Assembly: GCF_024609325.1 (NCBI RefSeq)
Contig: NZ_JANHMQ010000001.1
Coordinates: 1,364,001 to 1,428,000 of the forward strand
From: Geothrix fuzhouensis
Lineage (GTDB): Bacteria > Acidobacteriota > Holophagae > Holophagales > Holophagaceae
Length of the DNA: 64,000 nt
Direction of reading: 5' to 3'
Made by a program: the position numbers and the translations under genes. Below are positions 45,690 through 54,251 of this stretch, in pieces. Position 1 is the stretch's first letter; the number at the start of each line of letters is the position of its first letter. Under the pieces are notes generated by a model. That model was not told where the DNA came from, did not search any database, and worked only from the letters and a program-made list of their open reading frames with translations.

Positions 45690-46214
45690 ATGACTCTTAC
45701 GACTCCCCTCAGCGCCTTCGTCCGTGACGTCCCGGACTTCCCCAAAGCCGGGATCCTCTTCCGCGACATCACGCCGCTGCTCTCCCACGCCGAGGCCTTC
45801 AGCGAGGCTGTGGCGGCCATGGCCCAGCCCGTGCTCACCCTCCAGCCCACCCATGTGCTGGGACTGGAATCCCGCGGCTTCATCTTCGGCAGCGCCCTGG
45901 CCCAGAAGCTGGGCGTGGGCTTCGTGCCCGCCCGCAAGCCCGGCAAGCTGCCCATGGCCACGCACAAGGAAGCCTATGGCCTGGAATACGGCGCGGATGC
46001 GCTGGAGATCCACATGGACGCCTTCGGCCCCGGCGACCGAGTGCTCATCGTGGATGACGTCATGGCGACCGGTGGCACCGCCGCGGCCGCTCAGCGCCTC
46101 GTGCAGAAGACCGGCGCCCAGCCCGTGGCCCTCACCGTCTTCATCGAACTGACCTCCCTGCCCGGCCGCGAAAAGGTCGAGGGCTTGCCCGTCTTCAGCG
46201 TCCTGCGGTACTGA
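45690..46214 (+). CDS. apt: Adenine phosphoribosyltransferase
   Basis: 174 residues, purine salvage (adenine + PRPP to AMP). Starts with FVRDVPDFPKAGILFRDITPLL, has ESRGFIFGSALA and the PRPP motif VLIVDDVMATGGTA. Third gene of the surE-acyP-apt operon and convergent with the Crp/Fnr regulator gene, 9 bp apart. Confidence 0.96.
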   Translation: MTLTTPLSAFVRDVPDFPKAGILFRDITPLLSHAEAFSEAVAAMAQPVLTLQPTHVLGLESRGFIFGSALAQKLGVGFVPARKPGKLPMATHKEAYGLEYGADALEIHMDAFGPGDRVLIVDDVMATGGTAAAAQRLVQKTGAQPVALTVFIELTSLPGREKVEGLPVFSVLRY

Positions 46215-46223
46215 GGCCGGCCT

Positions 46224-46880
46224 TCACTCGTCCAGACTCCCCAGGATCCGGATCTTCGGCCCCTCCACCGCGATGAGCCCCGTATCCATCAGCTGCCGCA
46301 GGTGGCGGCTGAAGGTCTCCGGCGCCATGCCCAGCTGAGCCGCCTGGACCTTCTTCGACACGCGCAACAGGATCTCCCGGTTCGGCGCCCGCCGGGCCTC
46401 TCCCGCCAGCCAGGAACGCAGGCGCCCCGCCGTATCCTGGGCGCGGAGCGTCTGGATCTGGAAGGTGAGCCGGTGGTGCCAGGCGGCGAGGCTCTCCAGC
46501 ATCCGCAGGCAGAGCTCCGCGTCCGAGCGCAGCAGCGCCAGGAAGGGGGCCCGGGGCACCTTGGCCAGCAGCGTCTGCTCCAGGGCCCGCGCCGTGGCGG
46601 GGAAGCCGACGCCCGCGAACAGCGCCGCCTCGGCAAAGGATTGCCCGGGCCGCACGAGGTTCAGCGGCGTCTCCCCGCCGTCGTCCACGGGGCGGAGGAG
46701 CTGGATGGCGCCCTCCAGCACCACGAAGAAGCCCGTGCAGGGTTCGCCAGCCAGGAAGAGGGTCTGGCCGGGATCCAGGGAGCGGATCTCCACCAGCGCC
46801 CCCACCCGGGCGATCTGCGCGGCATCCAGGGTCCGGAAGAGCGGTGCCTTGGACCAGAGACCTTGATAGCGGGTGGCCAT
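46224..46880 (-). CDS. Crp/Fnr family transcriptional regulator
   Basis: 218 residues. cNMP-binding fold about 15-130 (LDPGQTLFLAGEPCTGFFVVLEGAIQLL in the first half; GQSFAEAALFAG) and Crp-type HTH about 145-215 (VSKKVQAAQLGMAPETFSRHLRQLMDTGLI). The conserved N-terminal Cys quartet of FNR is absent, so it is not an oxygen-labile FNR; the layout is of Dnr/NnrR-like or Crp-like proteins. Divergent from the RIC gene with an FNR-like box between, suggesting NO or oxygen sensing, possibly via haem. It may also act at the Crp-like site at 18182. Confidence 0.88.
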   Translation of the reverse strand: MATRYQGLWSKAPLFRTLDAAQIARVGALVEIRSLDPGQTLFLAGEPCTGFFVVLEGAIQLLRPVDDGGETPLNLVRPGQSFAEAALFAGVGFPATARALEQTLLAKVPRAPFLALLRSDAELCLRMLESLAAWHHRLTFQIQTLRAQDTAGRLRSWLAGEARRAPNREILLRVSKKVQAAQLGMAPETFSRHLRQLMDTGLIAVEGPKIRILGSLDE

Positions 46881-46920
46881 GGCCTAATTGTGCGCCCTCC
46901 CGTCCAATTGCGACGGCGTC

Positions 46921-46934
46921 TTGAGATCGGTCAA
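46921..46934. promoter_or_regulatory. FNR/Dnr-type box between the Crp/Fnr and RIC genes
   Basis: TTGA-GATCGG-TCAA with one further matching pair on each side (CTTGA...TCAAG). Equivalent to the FNR/Dnr consensus TTGAT-N4-ATCAA in its outer bases. It lies in the 115-bp divergent gap, 62 bp before the RIC start and 41 bp from the regulator start, so it could control both. Confidence 0.65.
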
Positions 46935-46995
46935 GGCGGCCATGTCCCCGGGGCGGGATCCTGGCCTTGCGTCCGAATGGGCGGAGGAGGGCCTG

Positions 46996-47700
46996 ATGAG
47001 TCAGGAATGGGAGAACCGCAGCGTGGGCGAACTGGTGCTGGAAAAACCCAGCCGTTCGAAGGTCTTCGAGAAGGTGGGACTGGACTACTGCTGCAAGGGC
47101 CAGGATGCCCTGGGCAAGGCCTGTCAGCAGAAGGGGATCGCGCTGGAAGGCGTGGTGGCCGCGCTGCAGGAGATGGAGGCGAAGGCCCCAGAGGACGAGG
47201 ACCGGAGCTGGATGACGGATGTCCCCACGGCCGTGGAGCACATCCTCCGGATCCACCACGACTACACCAAGGAGGCGCTCCCCCGCCTGCTCTTCCTCAC
47301 CGGCAAGGTGGCGAAGGTCCACGGGGACGAGGATCCCCGCCTGCTCGAGCTGGACCGCGCCTTCCAGGTGTTCGCCCAGGAGACCTTCGACCACCTGGCC
47401 AAGGAGGAGCAGATGCTCTTCCCCATGTTCCTGGCCCTGGCCAAGGGCCAACGGTGGCCCATGCCGCCCACGGTGCAGATGCCCATCGCCCGCATGCTCG
47501 AGGAGCACCTGCAGCACGGGGAGAACCTGGAGCTGTTCCGGAACCTCACCGACGGCTTCGTGCCCCCGCCGGGCGCCTGCAACAGCTGGCGCGCCCTGCT
47601 CGATGGCCTGGCTGAGCTGGAATACGACCTGCACCGGCACATCCACAAGGAGAACAGCTGGCTCTACCCCGCCGCCATCGAGCTGGAAGCCAAGCTGTAG
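46996..47700 (+). CDS. ric: Iron-sulfur cluster repair diiron protein (RIC/ScdA/YtfE)
   Basis: 234 residues. N-terminal ScdA_N domain (NRSVGELVLEKPSRSKVFEKVGLDYCCKGQ across residues 6-35, with Cys pair) and a hemerythrin-like C-terminal domain with ligands in VEHILRIHHDY, FDHLAKEEQMLFP, EEHLQHGEN and HRHIHKENSWLYP. It repairs FeS clusters after nitrosative or oxidative damage. ATG after GGAGGAGG. Divergent from the Crp/Fnr regulator with an FNR-type box between, the common control arrangement for this gene. Confidence 0.93.
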   Translation: MSQEWENRSVGELVLEKPSRSKVFEKVGLDYCCKGQDALGKACQQKGIALEGVVAALQEMEAKAPEDEDRSWMTDVPTAVEHILRIHHDYTKEALPRLLFLTGKVAKVHGDEDPRLLELDRAFQVFAQETFDHLAKEEQMLFPMFLALAKGQRWPMPPTVQMPIARMLEEHLQHGENLELFRNLTDGFVPPPGACNSWRALLDGLAELEYDLHRHIHKENSWLYPAAIELEAKL

Positions 47701-47736
47701 GAGGCGCAGTCGCGTTCTCATGAGCGCGGATTCGTA

Positions 47737-48639
47737 TCAGCCCCCGGCCACGGGCAGCCCCATCTCCCGCAGGCTGTCCCGGATGCCGGCCTCCGGCCCC
47801 CGCGGCGTCAGGCCCAGCTCACGCACGAGGCGCGGGTTGAGCACCCGCCGGGACTCCCGCAGGAAGGCCAGGAGGCCTGGGCTCAGGGTGTCCTGGGCTT
47901 CGGCCCAGGTGATCTTCCGGGGAGCAGGTAGGCCGGCCAGGGCCGCCACCCGGGCCGTGAAGGCGGCCATGCTTTCGGGGCAGCCGTCCGCCACGTTGAC
48001 CACGCCTGCCCCCGGCCGCGCCAGGGCCGCCAGACAAGCCGCCACCAGGTCGTCCACATGGATGCGGTTGCCGGGCCCCGAGTCCTCCGCCCTTAGCACC
48101 GGTTCGCCCCGGCGCAGGCGGTCCAAAGGGAGGCGGTGGGGGCCGTAGATGGCCGCTACGCGCAGGATCACGCAGCGGGCACCCCGCGCCTCGCACCAGC
48201 GCCGCGCCTGATCCTCCGCGTGCAGCCGCTGGCGCGCACGCTCCTCCGCCGGCGCGGTCGGGGCGGCCTCGTCCACCGCCACGCCTCCGGTATCCCCGTA
48301 GACGCCGGTGGTGCTCACATACACAAGCACCTGGGGCCGGGCCTCGCCGAGGGCCGCCAGGAAGCGCGCGAACCGCCGGTCCTCGCCGTCCGGCCCCGCC
48401 GGCGGGGCCAGGTAGATCACGGCCGCGAGGTCGGGCGGGACCGGGAAGGCTGAGCCCCCGTCCAGGTCCGCGGGCACCGCCGAGATCCCCTCGCGGGCCA
48501 GCACGGCTAGGGAGGCCGCCGATCTCACCAGAGCCAGTACCGGGCGTTGCCCGAGCAGACGCCGGGCCAGGCGCGTTCCCGTGTAGCCGCACCCCGCGAT
48601 GAGGCAGGTTCCCACCGATCCAACCAGTCCAGGCGCCAT
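47737..48639 (-). CDS. NAD(P)-dependent epimerase/reductase (YeeZ-like SDR)
   Basis: 300 residues. Rossmann motif CLIAGCGYTGTRLARRLL at the N-terminus, VIYLAPP, catalytic-region YVSTTGVYGDTGG, and RVAAIYGPHRLPLDRL. Extended SDR fold; the YxxxK is degenerate, as in YeeZ/Sdr-type atypical members. Substrate unknown; nucleoside-diphosphate-sugar chemistry is a guess. Starts near 48639; the start is not supported by a strong ribosome site. Confidence 0.8.
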   Translation of the reverse strand: MAPGLVGSVGTCLIAGCGYTGTRLARRLLGQRPVLALVRSAASLAVLAREGISAVPADLDGGSAFPVPPDLAAVIYLAPPAGPDGEDRRFARFLAALGEARPQVLVYVSTTGVYGDTGGVAVDEAAPTAPAEERARQRLHAEDQARRWCEARGARCVILRVAAIYGPHRLPLDRLRRGEPVLRAEDSGPGNRIHVDDLVAACLAALARPGAGVVNVADGCPESMAAFTARVAALAGLPAPRKITWAEAQDTLSPGLLAFLRESRRVLNPRLVRELGLTPRGPEAGIRDSLREMGLPVAGG

Positions 48640-48661
48640 CCAGCCAGCATAGCCGCCCGCC

Positions 48662-48796
48662 ATGAGAGGCTGGTCGGGGGCACTGCCCCCTGGCTTGGAG
48701 CCCCCTGTGTCCCCGCTCTTCAAGATGGTGCTGCTGGCCTGGGTGGTGCTGGGACCCGTCGGGCTGTGGCTGCGGCGGCGGAAGCGGAAGGCCTGA
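48662..48796 (+). CDS. Possible 44-residue single-helix membrane protein
   Basis: Between the divergent ends of the epimerase and kinase genes, 44 residues: Pro-rich start, one hydrophobic helix (MVLLAWVVLGPVGLWL) and a strongly basic end RRRKRKA. The layout resembles a small inner-membrane protein or a sorting-signal tail. No family match is known to me, and no ribosome site is obvious; GC-rich DNA can make such frames by chance. Confidence 0.25.
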   Translation: MRGWSGALPPGLEPPVSPLFKMVLLAWVVLGPVGLWLRRRKRKA

Positions 48797-50872
48797 TCAG
48801 GCTTTCGGCGCTCTCGGCAGCACCAGGGTGAACCGGCTGCCGCGTGCCAGGGGCTGGTAGCGGGCGTCGCCGCCGTGGTCCTGGGCGATGCGGCGCACGA
48901 TGGCGAGGCCCAGGCCCGTGCCCTTCCACTTGGTGGAGAAGTAGGGCTCGAAAAGCCGGTCCCGATCCGCTTCGAGCACGCCGGTGCCGTCATCTTCCAC
49001 GTCGAAGCGCAGGTTCCCGTTCTCGCCGGTGAGCGACAGGAACACGGCGCCCTGGCCATCCACGGCCGCCACGGCGTTGTCCACCAGGTTGATGAGGGCC
49101 CGCTTGACCATGTCACCGTCCCAGACGGCGCCCATGGGCTCCAGCTGGAACTGGATGGACCACTTGATGCCTGGGTGGTTTGGCTCGTAGAGGGCCAGCA
49201 CCTGGCGGAGCAGCTCCGCGGGGTCGCAGGGGGAGAACTGGGGCGAGGGCAGCCGGGCGAACCGGCTGAAGCTGTCCACCAGCCGCGACAGGCTGGCCAC
49301 CTCCGTGAGGATGGTTTCCGCGCCTTCCTTGACCGCCTCGAGATCCAGGCGCCCTTCGCGGGTGCGTCGCAGCAGGCGCTGGGCGGTGAGCTGGATGGGC
49401 GTCAGGGGGTTCTTCACCTCGTGGGCCATGCGCCGGGCCACCTCCTGCCAGGCGGCGCGCTTTTCGGCCTGGGCCAGCAGAGAGAGGTCCTCCAGCACCG
49501 CCAGCACACCGCCCCCTTGGACCGGTTCGAGGATGGCCCGCACCGGGCGGCCCTCGCCCTCCCCGCCCAGGCGCAGTTCCTCCTGCACACCCCGCCCGGA
49601 TTCCCGCACGGAGGCCAGCAGCTCGGGCAGGCGGCCCAGCCGCGGCAAGGTGGCCACGGAGTCCCAGCTGTCCTCGGAAGGATCGAAGGATTCGAGGCCC
49701 ATCCAGGTCTTGGCAGCGGCGTTGAAGGTGCGCAGCTCGCCATCCGCCCGCCAGCTCATGACGCCCACGGGCAGGGCCGCCAGGATCTGACCCAGGTAGG
49801 CCCGCTGCTGCTCGATGCGGCTGGCCTGGGCCTCGATGGCGGCCCGACTGGCCTTGAGGTCCCGGATCATGGCGTTGAAGGTGCGGGCCAGGAAGGCCAA
49901 CTCATCCTCGCCCATCTCCGGCAGCTGCACCTCCAGGTCGCCGCTGCCCACCCGCTGGGCGGCCTTGGCCAGGGCCCGGATGGGCTCGCTGAGGGATTTG
50001 GCCAGGGCCAGGCCCGACCACACCGCGAAGAAGAGCGTCAGCATCGTCAGGAAGAGGAAGGTGTTCTGCGGCAGGGTCTGGAGGGTGTCCCGGGCGGCGC
50101 GCATCTGCTGGCTTTCCCGGTAGCGCTGCTCCAGGGCCAGCACGCGGTCCAGGGCCTCCCGCGGCAGGAGGACGCCCACGGCCCAGTTTCCGTCGCCCCG
50201 CGGCACGCTGCGCAGCAGCCAGAGGCCTTCCGCAGTTTCCTGGGTAGCCTCGGCGCCCAGACCGGACAGGTCCGGCGGCTCAAGGCCTTCGCGCAGGTCC
50301 AGGGCCTTCACACCCTCCCCGCCCTTGGTCCCCAGGAAGGCCACCAGGTCCAGGCCCGAAGCCAGCCGGATGGCCGGTGCCTCCGCCGAGGGCGAGTCCA
50401 GCAACTGTCCCGCACCGAAGTCCAGGCGGGCCCTGGCGGCGGCCCGGAGATCCCCGGCGATCTTGTGGCCCTCCCGGATCACCACTTCCGTTTCCGGGCT
50501 GAACCAGCGCTCCACGTTCTTGTTGATGAAGTTCCGGCCTACCAGGTAGAGGATCAGACTCGGCACGATGCCCACGATGAACAGAGTCAGCACCAGGCGT
50601 GTGCGCAGCCGGGCCCCCAGGATGCCGCTGCGGCGCTCGAAGTAGAGCTTCGCCAGGCTGCGGGCCACGATGAAGAGCAGCGTCCCGATGGCCAGCACGT
50701 TGGCCGTTCCTACCGCGATAAGGGCCCAGCGCGTGGGCGCGTCCAGGCCCCCGGCCGCGATGCGGTTCCCCACGGCCTTGTAGGCCAGGACGATCATGAT
50801 GACCACCACGCCCAGGGCCACGGCTACGTAGAGGCGCGTCAGTTCCGGGTGGCGCTTCGGATGGGATGGCAT
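48797..50872 (-). CDS. NtrY-like sensor histidine kinase
   Basis: 691 residues. Helices near 17-37, 52-72 and 88-110; periplasmic sensor part to about 290; helix (TFLFLTMLTLFFAVWSGLALA); HAMP (SLSEPIRALAKAAQRVGSGD), PAS (AYLGQILAALPVGVMSW), HisKA with His in VARRMAHEVKNPLTPI, and HATPase_c (INLVDNAVAAV, GTGLGLAIVRRI). This order is that of NtrY. No response regulator adjoins; the NtrX-like regulator at 25066 is 22 kb away. ATG 50872 is used; the ribosome site is weak. Confidence 0.9.
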   Translation of the reverse strand: MPSHPKRHPELTRLYVAVALGVVVIMIVLAYKAVGNRIAAGGLDAPTRWALIAVGTANVLAIGTLLFIVARSLAKLYFERRSGILGARLRTRLVLTLFIVGIVPSLILYLVGRNFINKNVERWFSPETEVVIREGHKIAGDLRAAARARLDFGAGQLLDSPSAEAPAIRLASGLDLVAFLGTKGGEGVKALDLREGLEPPDLSGLGAEATQETAEGLWLLRSVPRGDGNWAVGVLLPREALDRVLALEQRYRESQQMRAARDTLQTLPQNTFLFLTMLTLFFAVWSGLALAKSLSEPIRALAKAAQRVGSGDLEVQLPEMGEDELAFLARTFNAMIRDLKASRAAIEAQASRIEQQRAYLGQILAALPVGVMSWRADGELRTFNAAAKTWMGLESFDPSEDSWDSVATLPRLGRLPELLASVRESGRGVQEELRLGGEGEGRPVRAILEPVQGGGVLAVLEDLSLLAQAEKRAAWQEVARRMAHEVKNPLTPIQLTAQRLLRRTREGRLDLEAVKEGAETILTEVASLSRLVDSFSRFARLPSPQFSPCDPAELLRQVLALYEPNHPGIKWSIQFQLEPMGAVWDGDMVKRALINLVDNAVAAVDGQGAVFLSLTGENGNLRFDVEDDGTGVLEADRDRLFEPYFSTKWKGTGLGLAIVRRIAQDHGGDARYQPLARGSRFTLVLPRAPKA

Positions 50873-50914
50873 CCCCAGCAGGCTATCCTGGATGCTCAGA
50901 GAAGGGCAGCCGGG

Positions 50915-52138
50915 ATGGATATGGAGACAGCCGCGAGCAGGGCCTTCCTGGCCGACCTCGCCCCGGTGGAGGACGCGGCCTGGGATGAGGTCGAGACCGC
51001 CTCGGGGCGGCGCCCGCGGCTGTCCGCCGAATTCTGGACCTCCCGCCAGCGGCAGGCCGCCAACCTCCACGAGATCTCGTACCGGGCCTGCTACAAGCCC
51101 CAGCTGCCCCGGCACTTCATCGAGCGTCTCACCCTGCCGGGCGAGCGGGTGTACGACCCCTTCAGCGGCCGGGGCACCACCGCCCTGGAAGCGGCCCTCA
51201 TGGGACGCCGGGTGGCCGCCAATGACCTCAACCCTCTCTCCCGCATGCTGGCGGAACCCCGGCTCACCCCGCCGGACCCCACCGACGTGGCCCGGCGTCT
51301 GGCTGACATCCCGCGAACCAGCGGCTCGGATGGCCTGGACCTCGGCATGTTCTTCCATCCGGAGACGGAGGCGGAGATTCGCGGCTTGCGGAGCTGGTGC
51401 CTCGACCGCGCTGCCCGCGGCGAGCTCGATACCGTGGACGCCTGGATCCGCATGGTGGCCACCAACCGCCTCACGGGCCACAGCCCCGGCTTCTTCTCGG
51501 TCTACACCCTGCCGCCCAACCAGGCCGTCAGTGCCGACAAGCAGCGCCAGATCAACGAGAAGCGGAGCCAGGTCCCGCCCTACCGCGACACCCACGCGCT
51601 CATCCTGAAGAAGACGAAGCAGCTGCTTGGGGGCCTGGACTCCCAGTCTCTGCGGAACCTGAGCGAAGCCGCGGAGGATGCCCACTTCCTCACCGGCGAC
51701 GCCCGCACCACGCCGGCCCTTGAGGATGACTCCGTGGCCCTCATCGTCACGTCGCCGCCCTTCCTCGACGTGGTGGACTACGTGGGCGACAACTGGCTGC
51801 GCTGCTGGTTCAACGGTCTGGACGCCGAGGCCATCGGCCGCGGTCTCAGCACCCACCGCACGGTGGAAGCCTGGTCCCAGGCCATGGGCGAGGTCTTCGT
51901 CGAGCTGCACCGCGTCACCCGACCGGGCGGCTTCGTGGCCTTCGAGGTGGGCGAGGTGCGCGGCGGCAAGCTGAAGCTCGACGAGGTCGCCCTGCCCCTG
52001 GGCCTGGCCGCGGGCTTCCGCGCCCATGGCGTGCTGGTGAACACCCAGACCTTCACCAAGACCGCCCACATCTGGGGTGTGGACAACAACGGCAAGGGCA
52101 CCAACAGCAACCGCATCGTGCTGTTCGAAAAGGCCTGA
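50915..52138 (+). CDS. DNA methyltransferase-like protein (N4/N6-MTase fold)
   Basis: 407 residues. SAM motif I is VYDPFSGRGTTALEAALMGRR near residue 85, motif IV is LIVTSPPFLDVVDYVGD near 275 (TSPPF in place of the usual TSPPY), and RVTRPGGFVAFEVGEV follows. The order I then IV fits the alpha or gamma layout rather than the beta class of N4-cytosine enzymes. No restriction endonuclease or specificity subunit is nearby, so it is solitary. It lies divergent from the NtrY-like kinase with 42 bp between starts. Confidence 0.8.
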   Translation: MDMETAASRAFLADLAPVEDAAWDEVETASGRRPRLSAEFWTSRQRQAANLHEISYRACYKPQLPRHFIERLTLPGERVYDPFSGRGTTALEAALMGRRVAANDLNPLSRMLAEPRLTPPDPTDVARRLADIPRTSGSDGLDLGMFFHPETEAEIRGLRSWCLDRAARGELDTVDAWIRMVATNRLTGHSPGFFSVYTLPPNQAVSADKQRQINEKRSQVPPYRDTHALILKKTKQLLGGLDSQSLRNLSEAAEDAHFLTGDARTTPALEDDSVALIVTSPPFLDVVDYVGDNWLRCWFNGLDAEAIGRGLSTHRTVEAWSQAMGEVFVELHRVTRPGGFVAFEVGEVRGGKLKLDEVALPLGLAAGFRAHGVLVNTQTFTKTAHIWGVDNNGKGTNSNRIVLFEKA

Positions 52139-52219
52139 CTGGCCCGACCTATGCAGGCTTGCGGCAACCTGGATAGATCCGACTTTAACCTAATGCACTC
52201 TTCCCAGTGGGAGGTGGAG

Positions 52220-53977
52220 TTGGGTCTCAAAGTCTTGTTGGTCTATCCGGAAATGCCCCCCACTTACTGGAGCATGCGCTACGCCCTCCCCTTCATCGGC
52301 AAGAAGGCCGTGTTCCCGCCCCTCGGGCTGCTCACCGTGGCCGCCATGTTGCCCAAGGAGGCGGAGGTCACCCTGGTGGACCTGAACGTGGAGCCGCTGC
52401 GCGAAACCGCCGTGGCCTGGGCCGACCTGGTGTTCGTCTCCGCCATGATCGTCCAGAAGGAGTCCATGGCTCGGGTCGTCCAGCTCTGCAACGCCCTCGG
52501 GAAACCGGTGGTGGCCGGCGGCCCCTACCCCACCAGTTGCCATGACCAGATCCAGGGCGTGGCCCACTTCGTGCTCAACGAGGCAGAAATCACCCTGCCG
52601 CTGTTCCTCCAGGACTACGCCAAGGGAGAAGCCAAGCCGCTATACACCAGCACGGAACGGCCCGACCTCACGCGCACGCCCCCGCCCCGCTTCGACCTGG
52701 TGCGGCGGAAGGACTACGCCGAGATGGCGCTGCAGTTCTCCCGCGGGTGTCCGTTCGATTGCGAGTTCTGCGACATCATCGAGCTGTTCGGCCGCCGGCC
52801 CCGCACCAAGACACCCGCGCAGTTCCTCCACGAGATGGATCTGCTCTACGAGGAGGGCTGGCGCGGCCCCCTCTTCCTGGTGGATGACAACTTCATCGGC
52901 AACCGCCGCGAGGTCCGGGCGCTGCTGGCCGAGCTGATCCCCTGGCAGCTGCAGCGGCACCATCCCTTCACCTTGTTCACGGAGGCCAGCCTCGACCTGG
53001 CCAGCGACGAGCCCCTGTTGGACCAGATGGTCCAGGCCGGGTTCAACATGGTGTTCCTGGGCATCGAAACGCCCGATCTCTGTGCCTTGAAGGCCGCCGG
53101 CAAGCAGCAGAACCTCAAGGCCGACATGCTCGCCAGCATCCAGAAGATCCAGCGGAAGGGCATGGAGGTCTCCGGCGGCTTCATCGTGGGCTTCGACAGT
53201 GACGCGGGCGACATCTTCGAGCGCCAGGTGCGGTTCATCCAGGAGGCCGCCATTCCCACGGCCATGGTGGGCCTGCTCACCGCCCTGCCCGAGACCCGCC
53301 TCCATCGGCGCCTCCAGGCGGAGGGCCGCCTCACGGGGGAATCCGGCGGGGGGAACAATACCCACGATCTGCGCCTCAACTTCCTGCCGAAGATGGATAC
53401 GCGGAAGCTCATCGACGGCTACAAGCGCATCCTGGCCGAGATCTACCACCCGGATCGCTACTTCGAGCGCTGCCTGAAGCTGCTGAAGACCATGAAGCCG
53501 CCCCGCACGTCGCGCCGGAAGCTCCACGTCATGGAGCTCCGGGCCTTCGTCCGGTCCCTCGTCGTTCAGACCTTCTCGCGCTACGGCTGGTCCTACTGGT
53601 GCTTCCTGGTGAAGGGCTTCTTCGCGCGGCCCCTGATGGTGCCCGAGACCGTCACCCTGGCCGTGAAAGGCCACCACTTCTTCAAGATCACGCGCAGCCT
53701 GCTGGAGCTGGAGCGCTTCAAGGCCGGCCTCCAGGAGCTGTCAGGGGCCTTCGAAGCGCGTCTGCACACTGTCGCGGCCCTGGACGTTCCGCAGCGGCTG
53801 GCCGAGCTGAAGGCCCTCCGGGATCAGGCGCTGGGCCAGGTGCAGGCCCGCTATCAGCGCCTGCCCAGGGATTTCCGCGCCTACGCCGACGAGGCCGTAG
53901 GCGCCTTCCGGGCCACCCTGGAGGACCGCCTCACGCGATTCGCCAGCGAGGTTCCGGCCCAGGGGCGGTTCGCCTGA
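52220..53977 (+). CDS. B12-binding radical SAM protein (DUF4070 group)
   Basis: 585 residues. N-terminal cobalamin-binding fold (LKVLLVYPEMPPTYWSM, FPPLGLLTVAAMLP), radical SAM motif CPFDCEFC (SRGCPFDCEFCDIIELFGRRP), then FLVDDNFIGNRREV and DUF4070. TTG 52220 has a GGGAGGTGG ribosome site directly upstream; the ATGs at 52151 and 52193 do not. The C-terminal 150 residues have amphipathic and helical segments. Group members include hopanoid C-methylases, but product cannot be assigned; no hopanoid genes are near. Confidence 0.85.
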   Translation: MGLKVLLVYPEMPPTYWSMRYALPFIGKKAVFPPLGLLTVAAMLPKEAEVTLVDLNVEPLRETAVAWADLVFVSAMIVQKESMARVVQLCNALGKPVVAGGPYPTSCHDQIQGVAHFVLNEAEITLPLFLQDYAKGEAKPLYTSTERPDLTRTPPPRFDLVRRKDYAEMALQFSRGCPFDCEFCDIIELFGRRPRTKTPAQFLHEMDLLYEEGWRGPLFLVDDNFIGNRREVRALLAELIPWQLQRHHPFTLFTEASLDLASDEPLLDQMVQAGFNMVFLGIETPDLCALKAAGKQQNLKADMLASIQKIQRKGMEVSGGFIVGFDSDAGDIFERQVRFIQEAAIPTAMVGLLTALPETRLHRRLQAEGRLTGESGGGNNTHDLRLNFLPKMDTRKLIDGYKRILAEIYHPDRYFERCLKLLKTMKPPRTSRRKLHVMELRAFVRSLVVQTFSRYGWSYWCFLVKGFFARPLMVPETVTLAVKGHHFFKITRSLLELERFKAGLQELSGAFEARLHTVAALDVPQRLAELKALRDQALGQVQARYQRLPRDFRAYADEAVGAFRATLEDRLTRFASEVPAQGRFA

Positions 53978-54251
53978 CCCGCAGGTTCAGGCCCGCGCCG
54001 CCGCTGTCCGTGCCGCTGGCCCCGCAGCAGCTGTACTTGCCAAGCAAAAACCAGATATTGAATTAAATAAGTGCGCATTGACTTGGTGTCACAACACCCC
54101 ATGTTGGAAGACCGCCCTCGGTGGCATAGGTTTAAACCGTACCTTCAAGGGGGGCCTCCCGGCCGCTTCTTTGGGGTTGGCTGATTTGGCCGAGACATAG
54201 GCCGGTTCACGTTCGATTTCCCCATCCTTTCATCGGACTCCGAGGCCTCCC
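53978..54251. other. Intergenic region before the diiron MBL gene
   Basis: 274 bp, AT-richer than its neighbours between 54040 and 54070. It contains a perfect palindrome GGTTTAAACC (54129-54138) and a TTGACT at 54078-54083, followed by GGTGT-CACA-ACACC. A promoter for the downstream gene is likely, but the start is not assignable. No gene is seen. Confidence 0.4.

Noticed and set aside
50915-52138. Restriction-modification system
   Set aside because: No endonuclease or specificity gene adjoins the methylase.
52220-53977. Hopanoid methylase HpnP/HpnR
   Set aside because: Shared domain group only; no hopanoid genes near and specific residues could not be checked.
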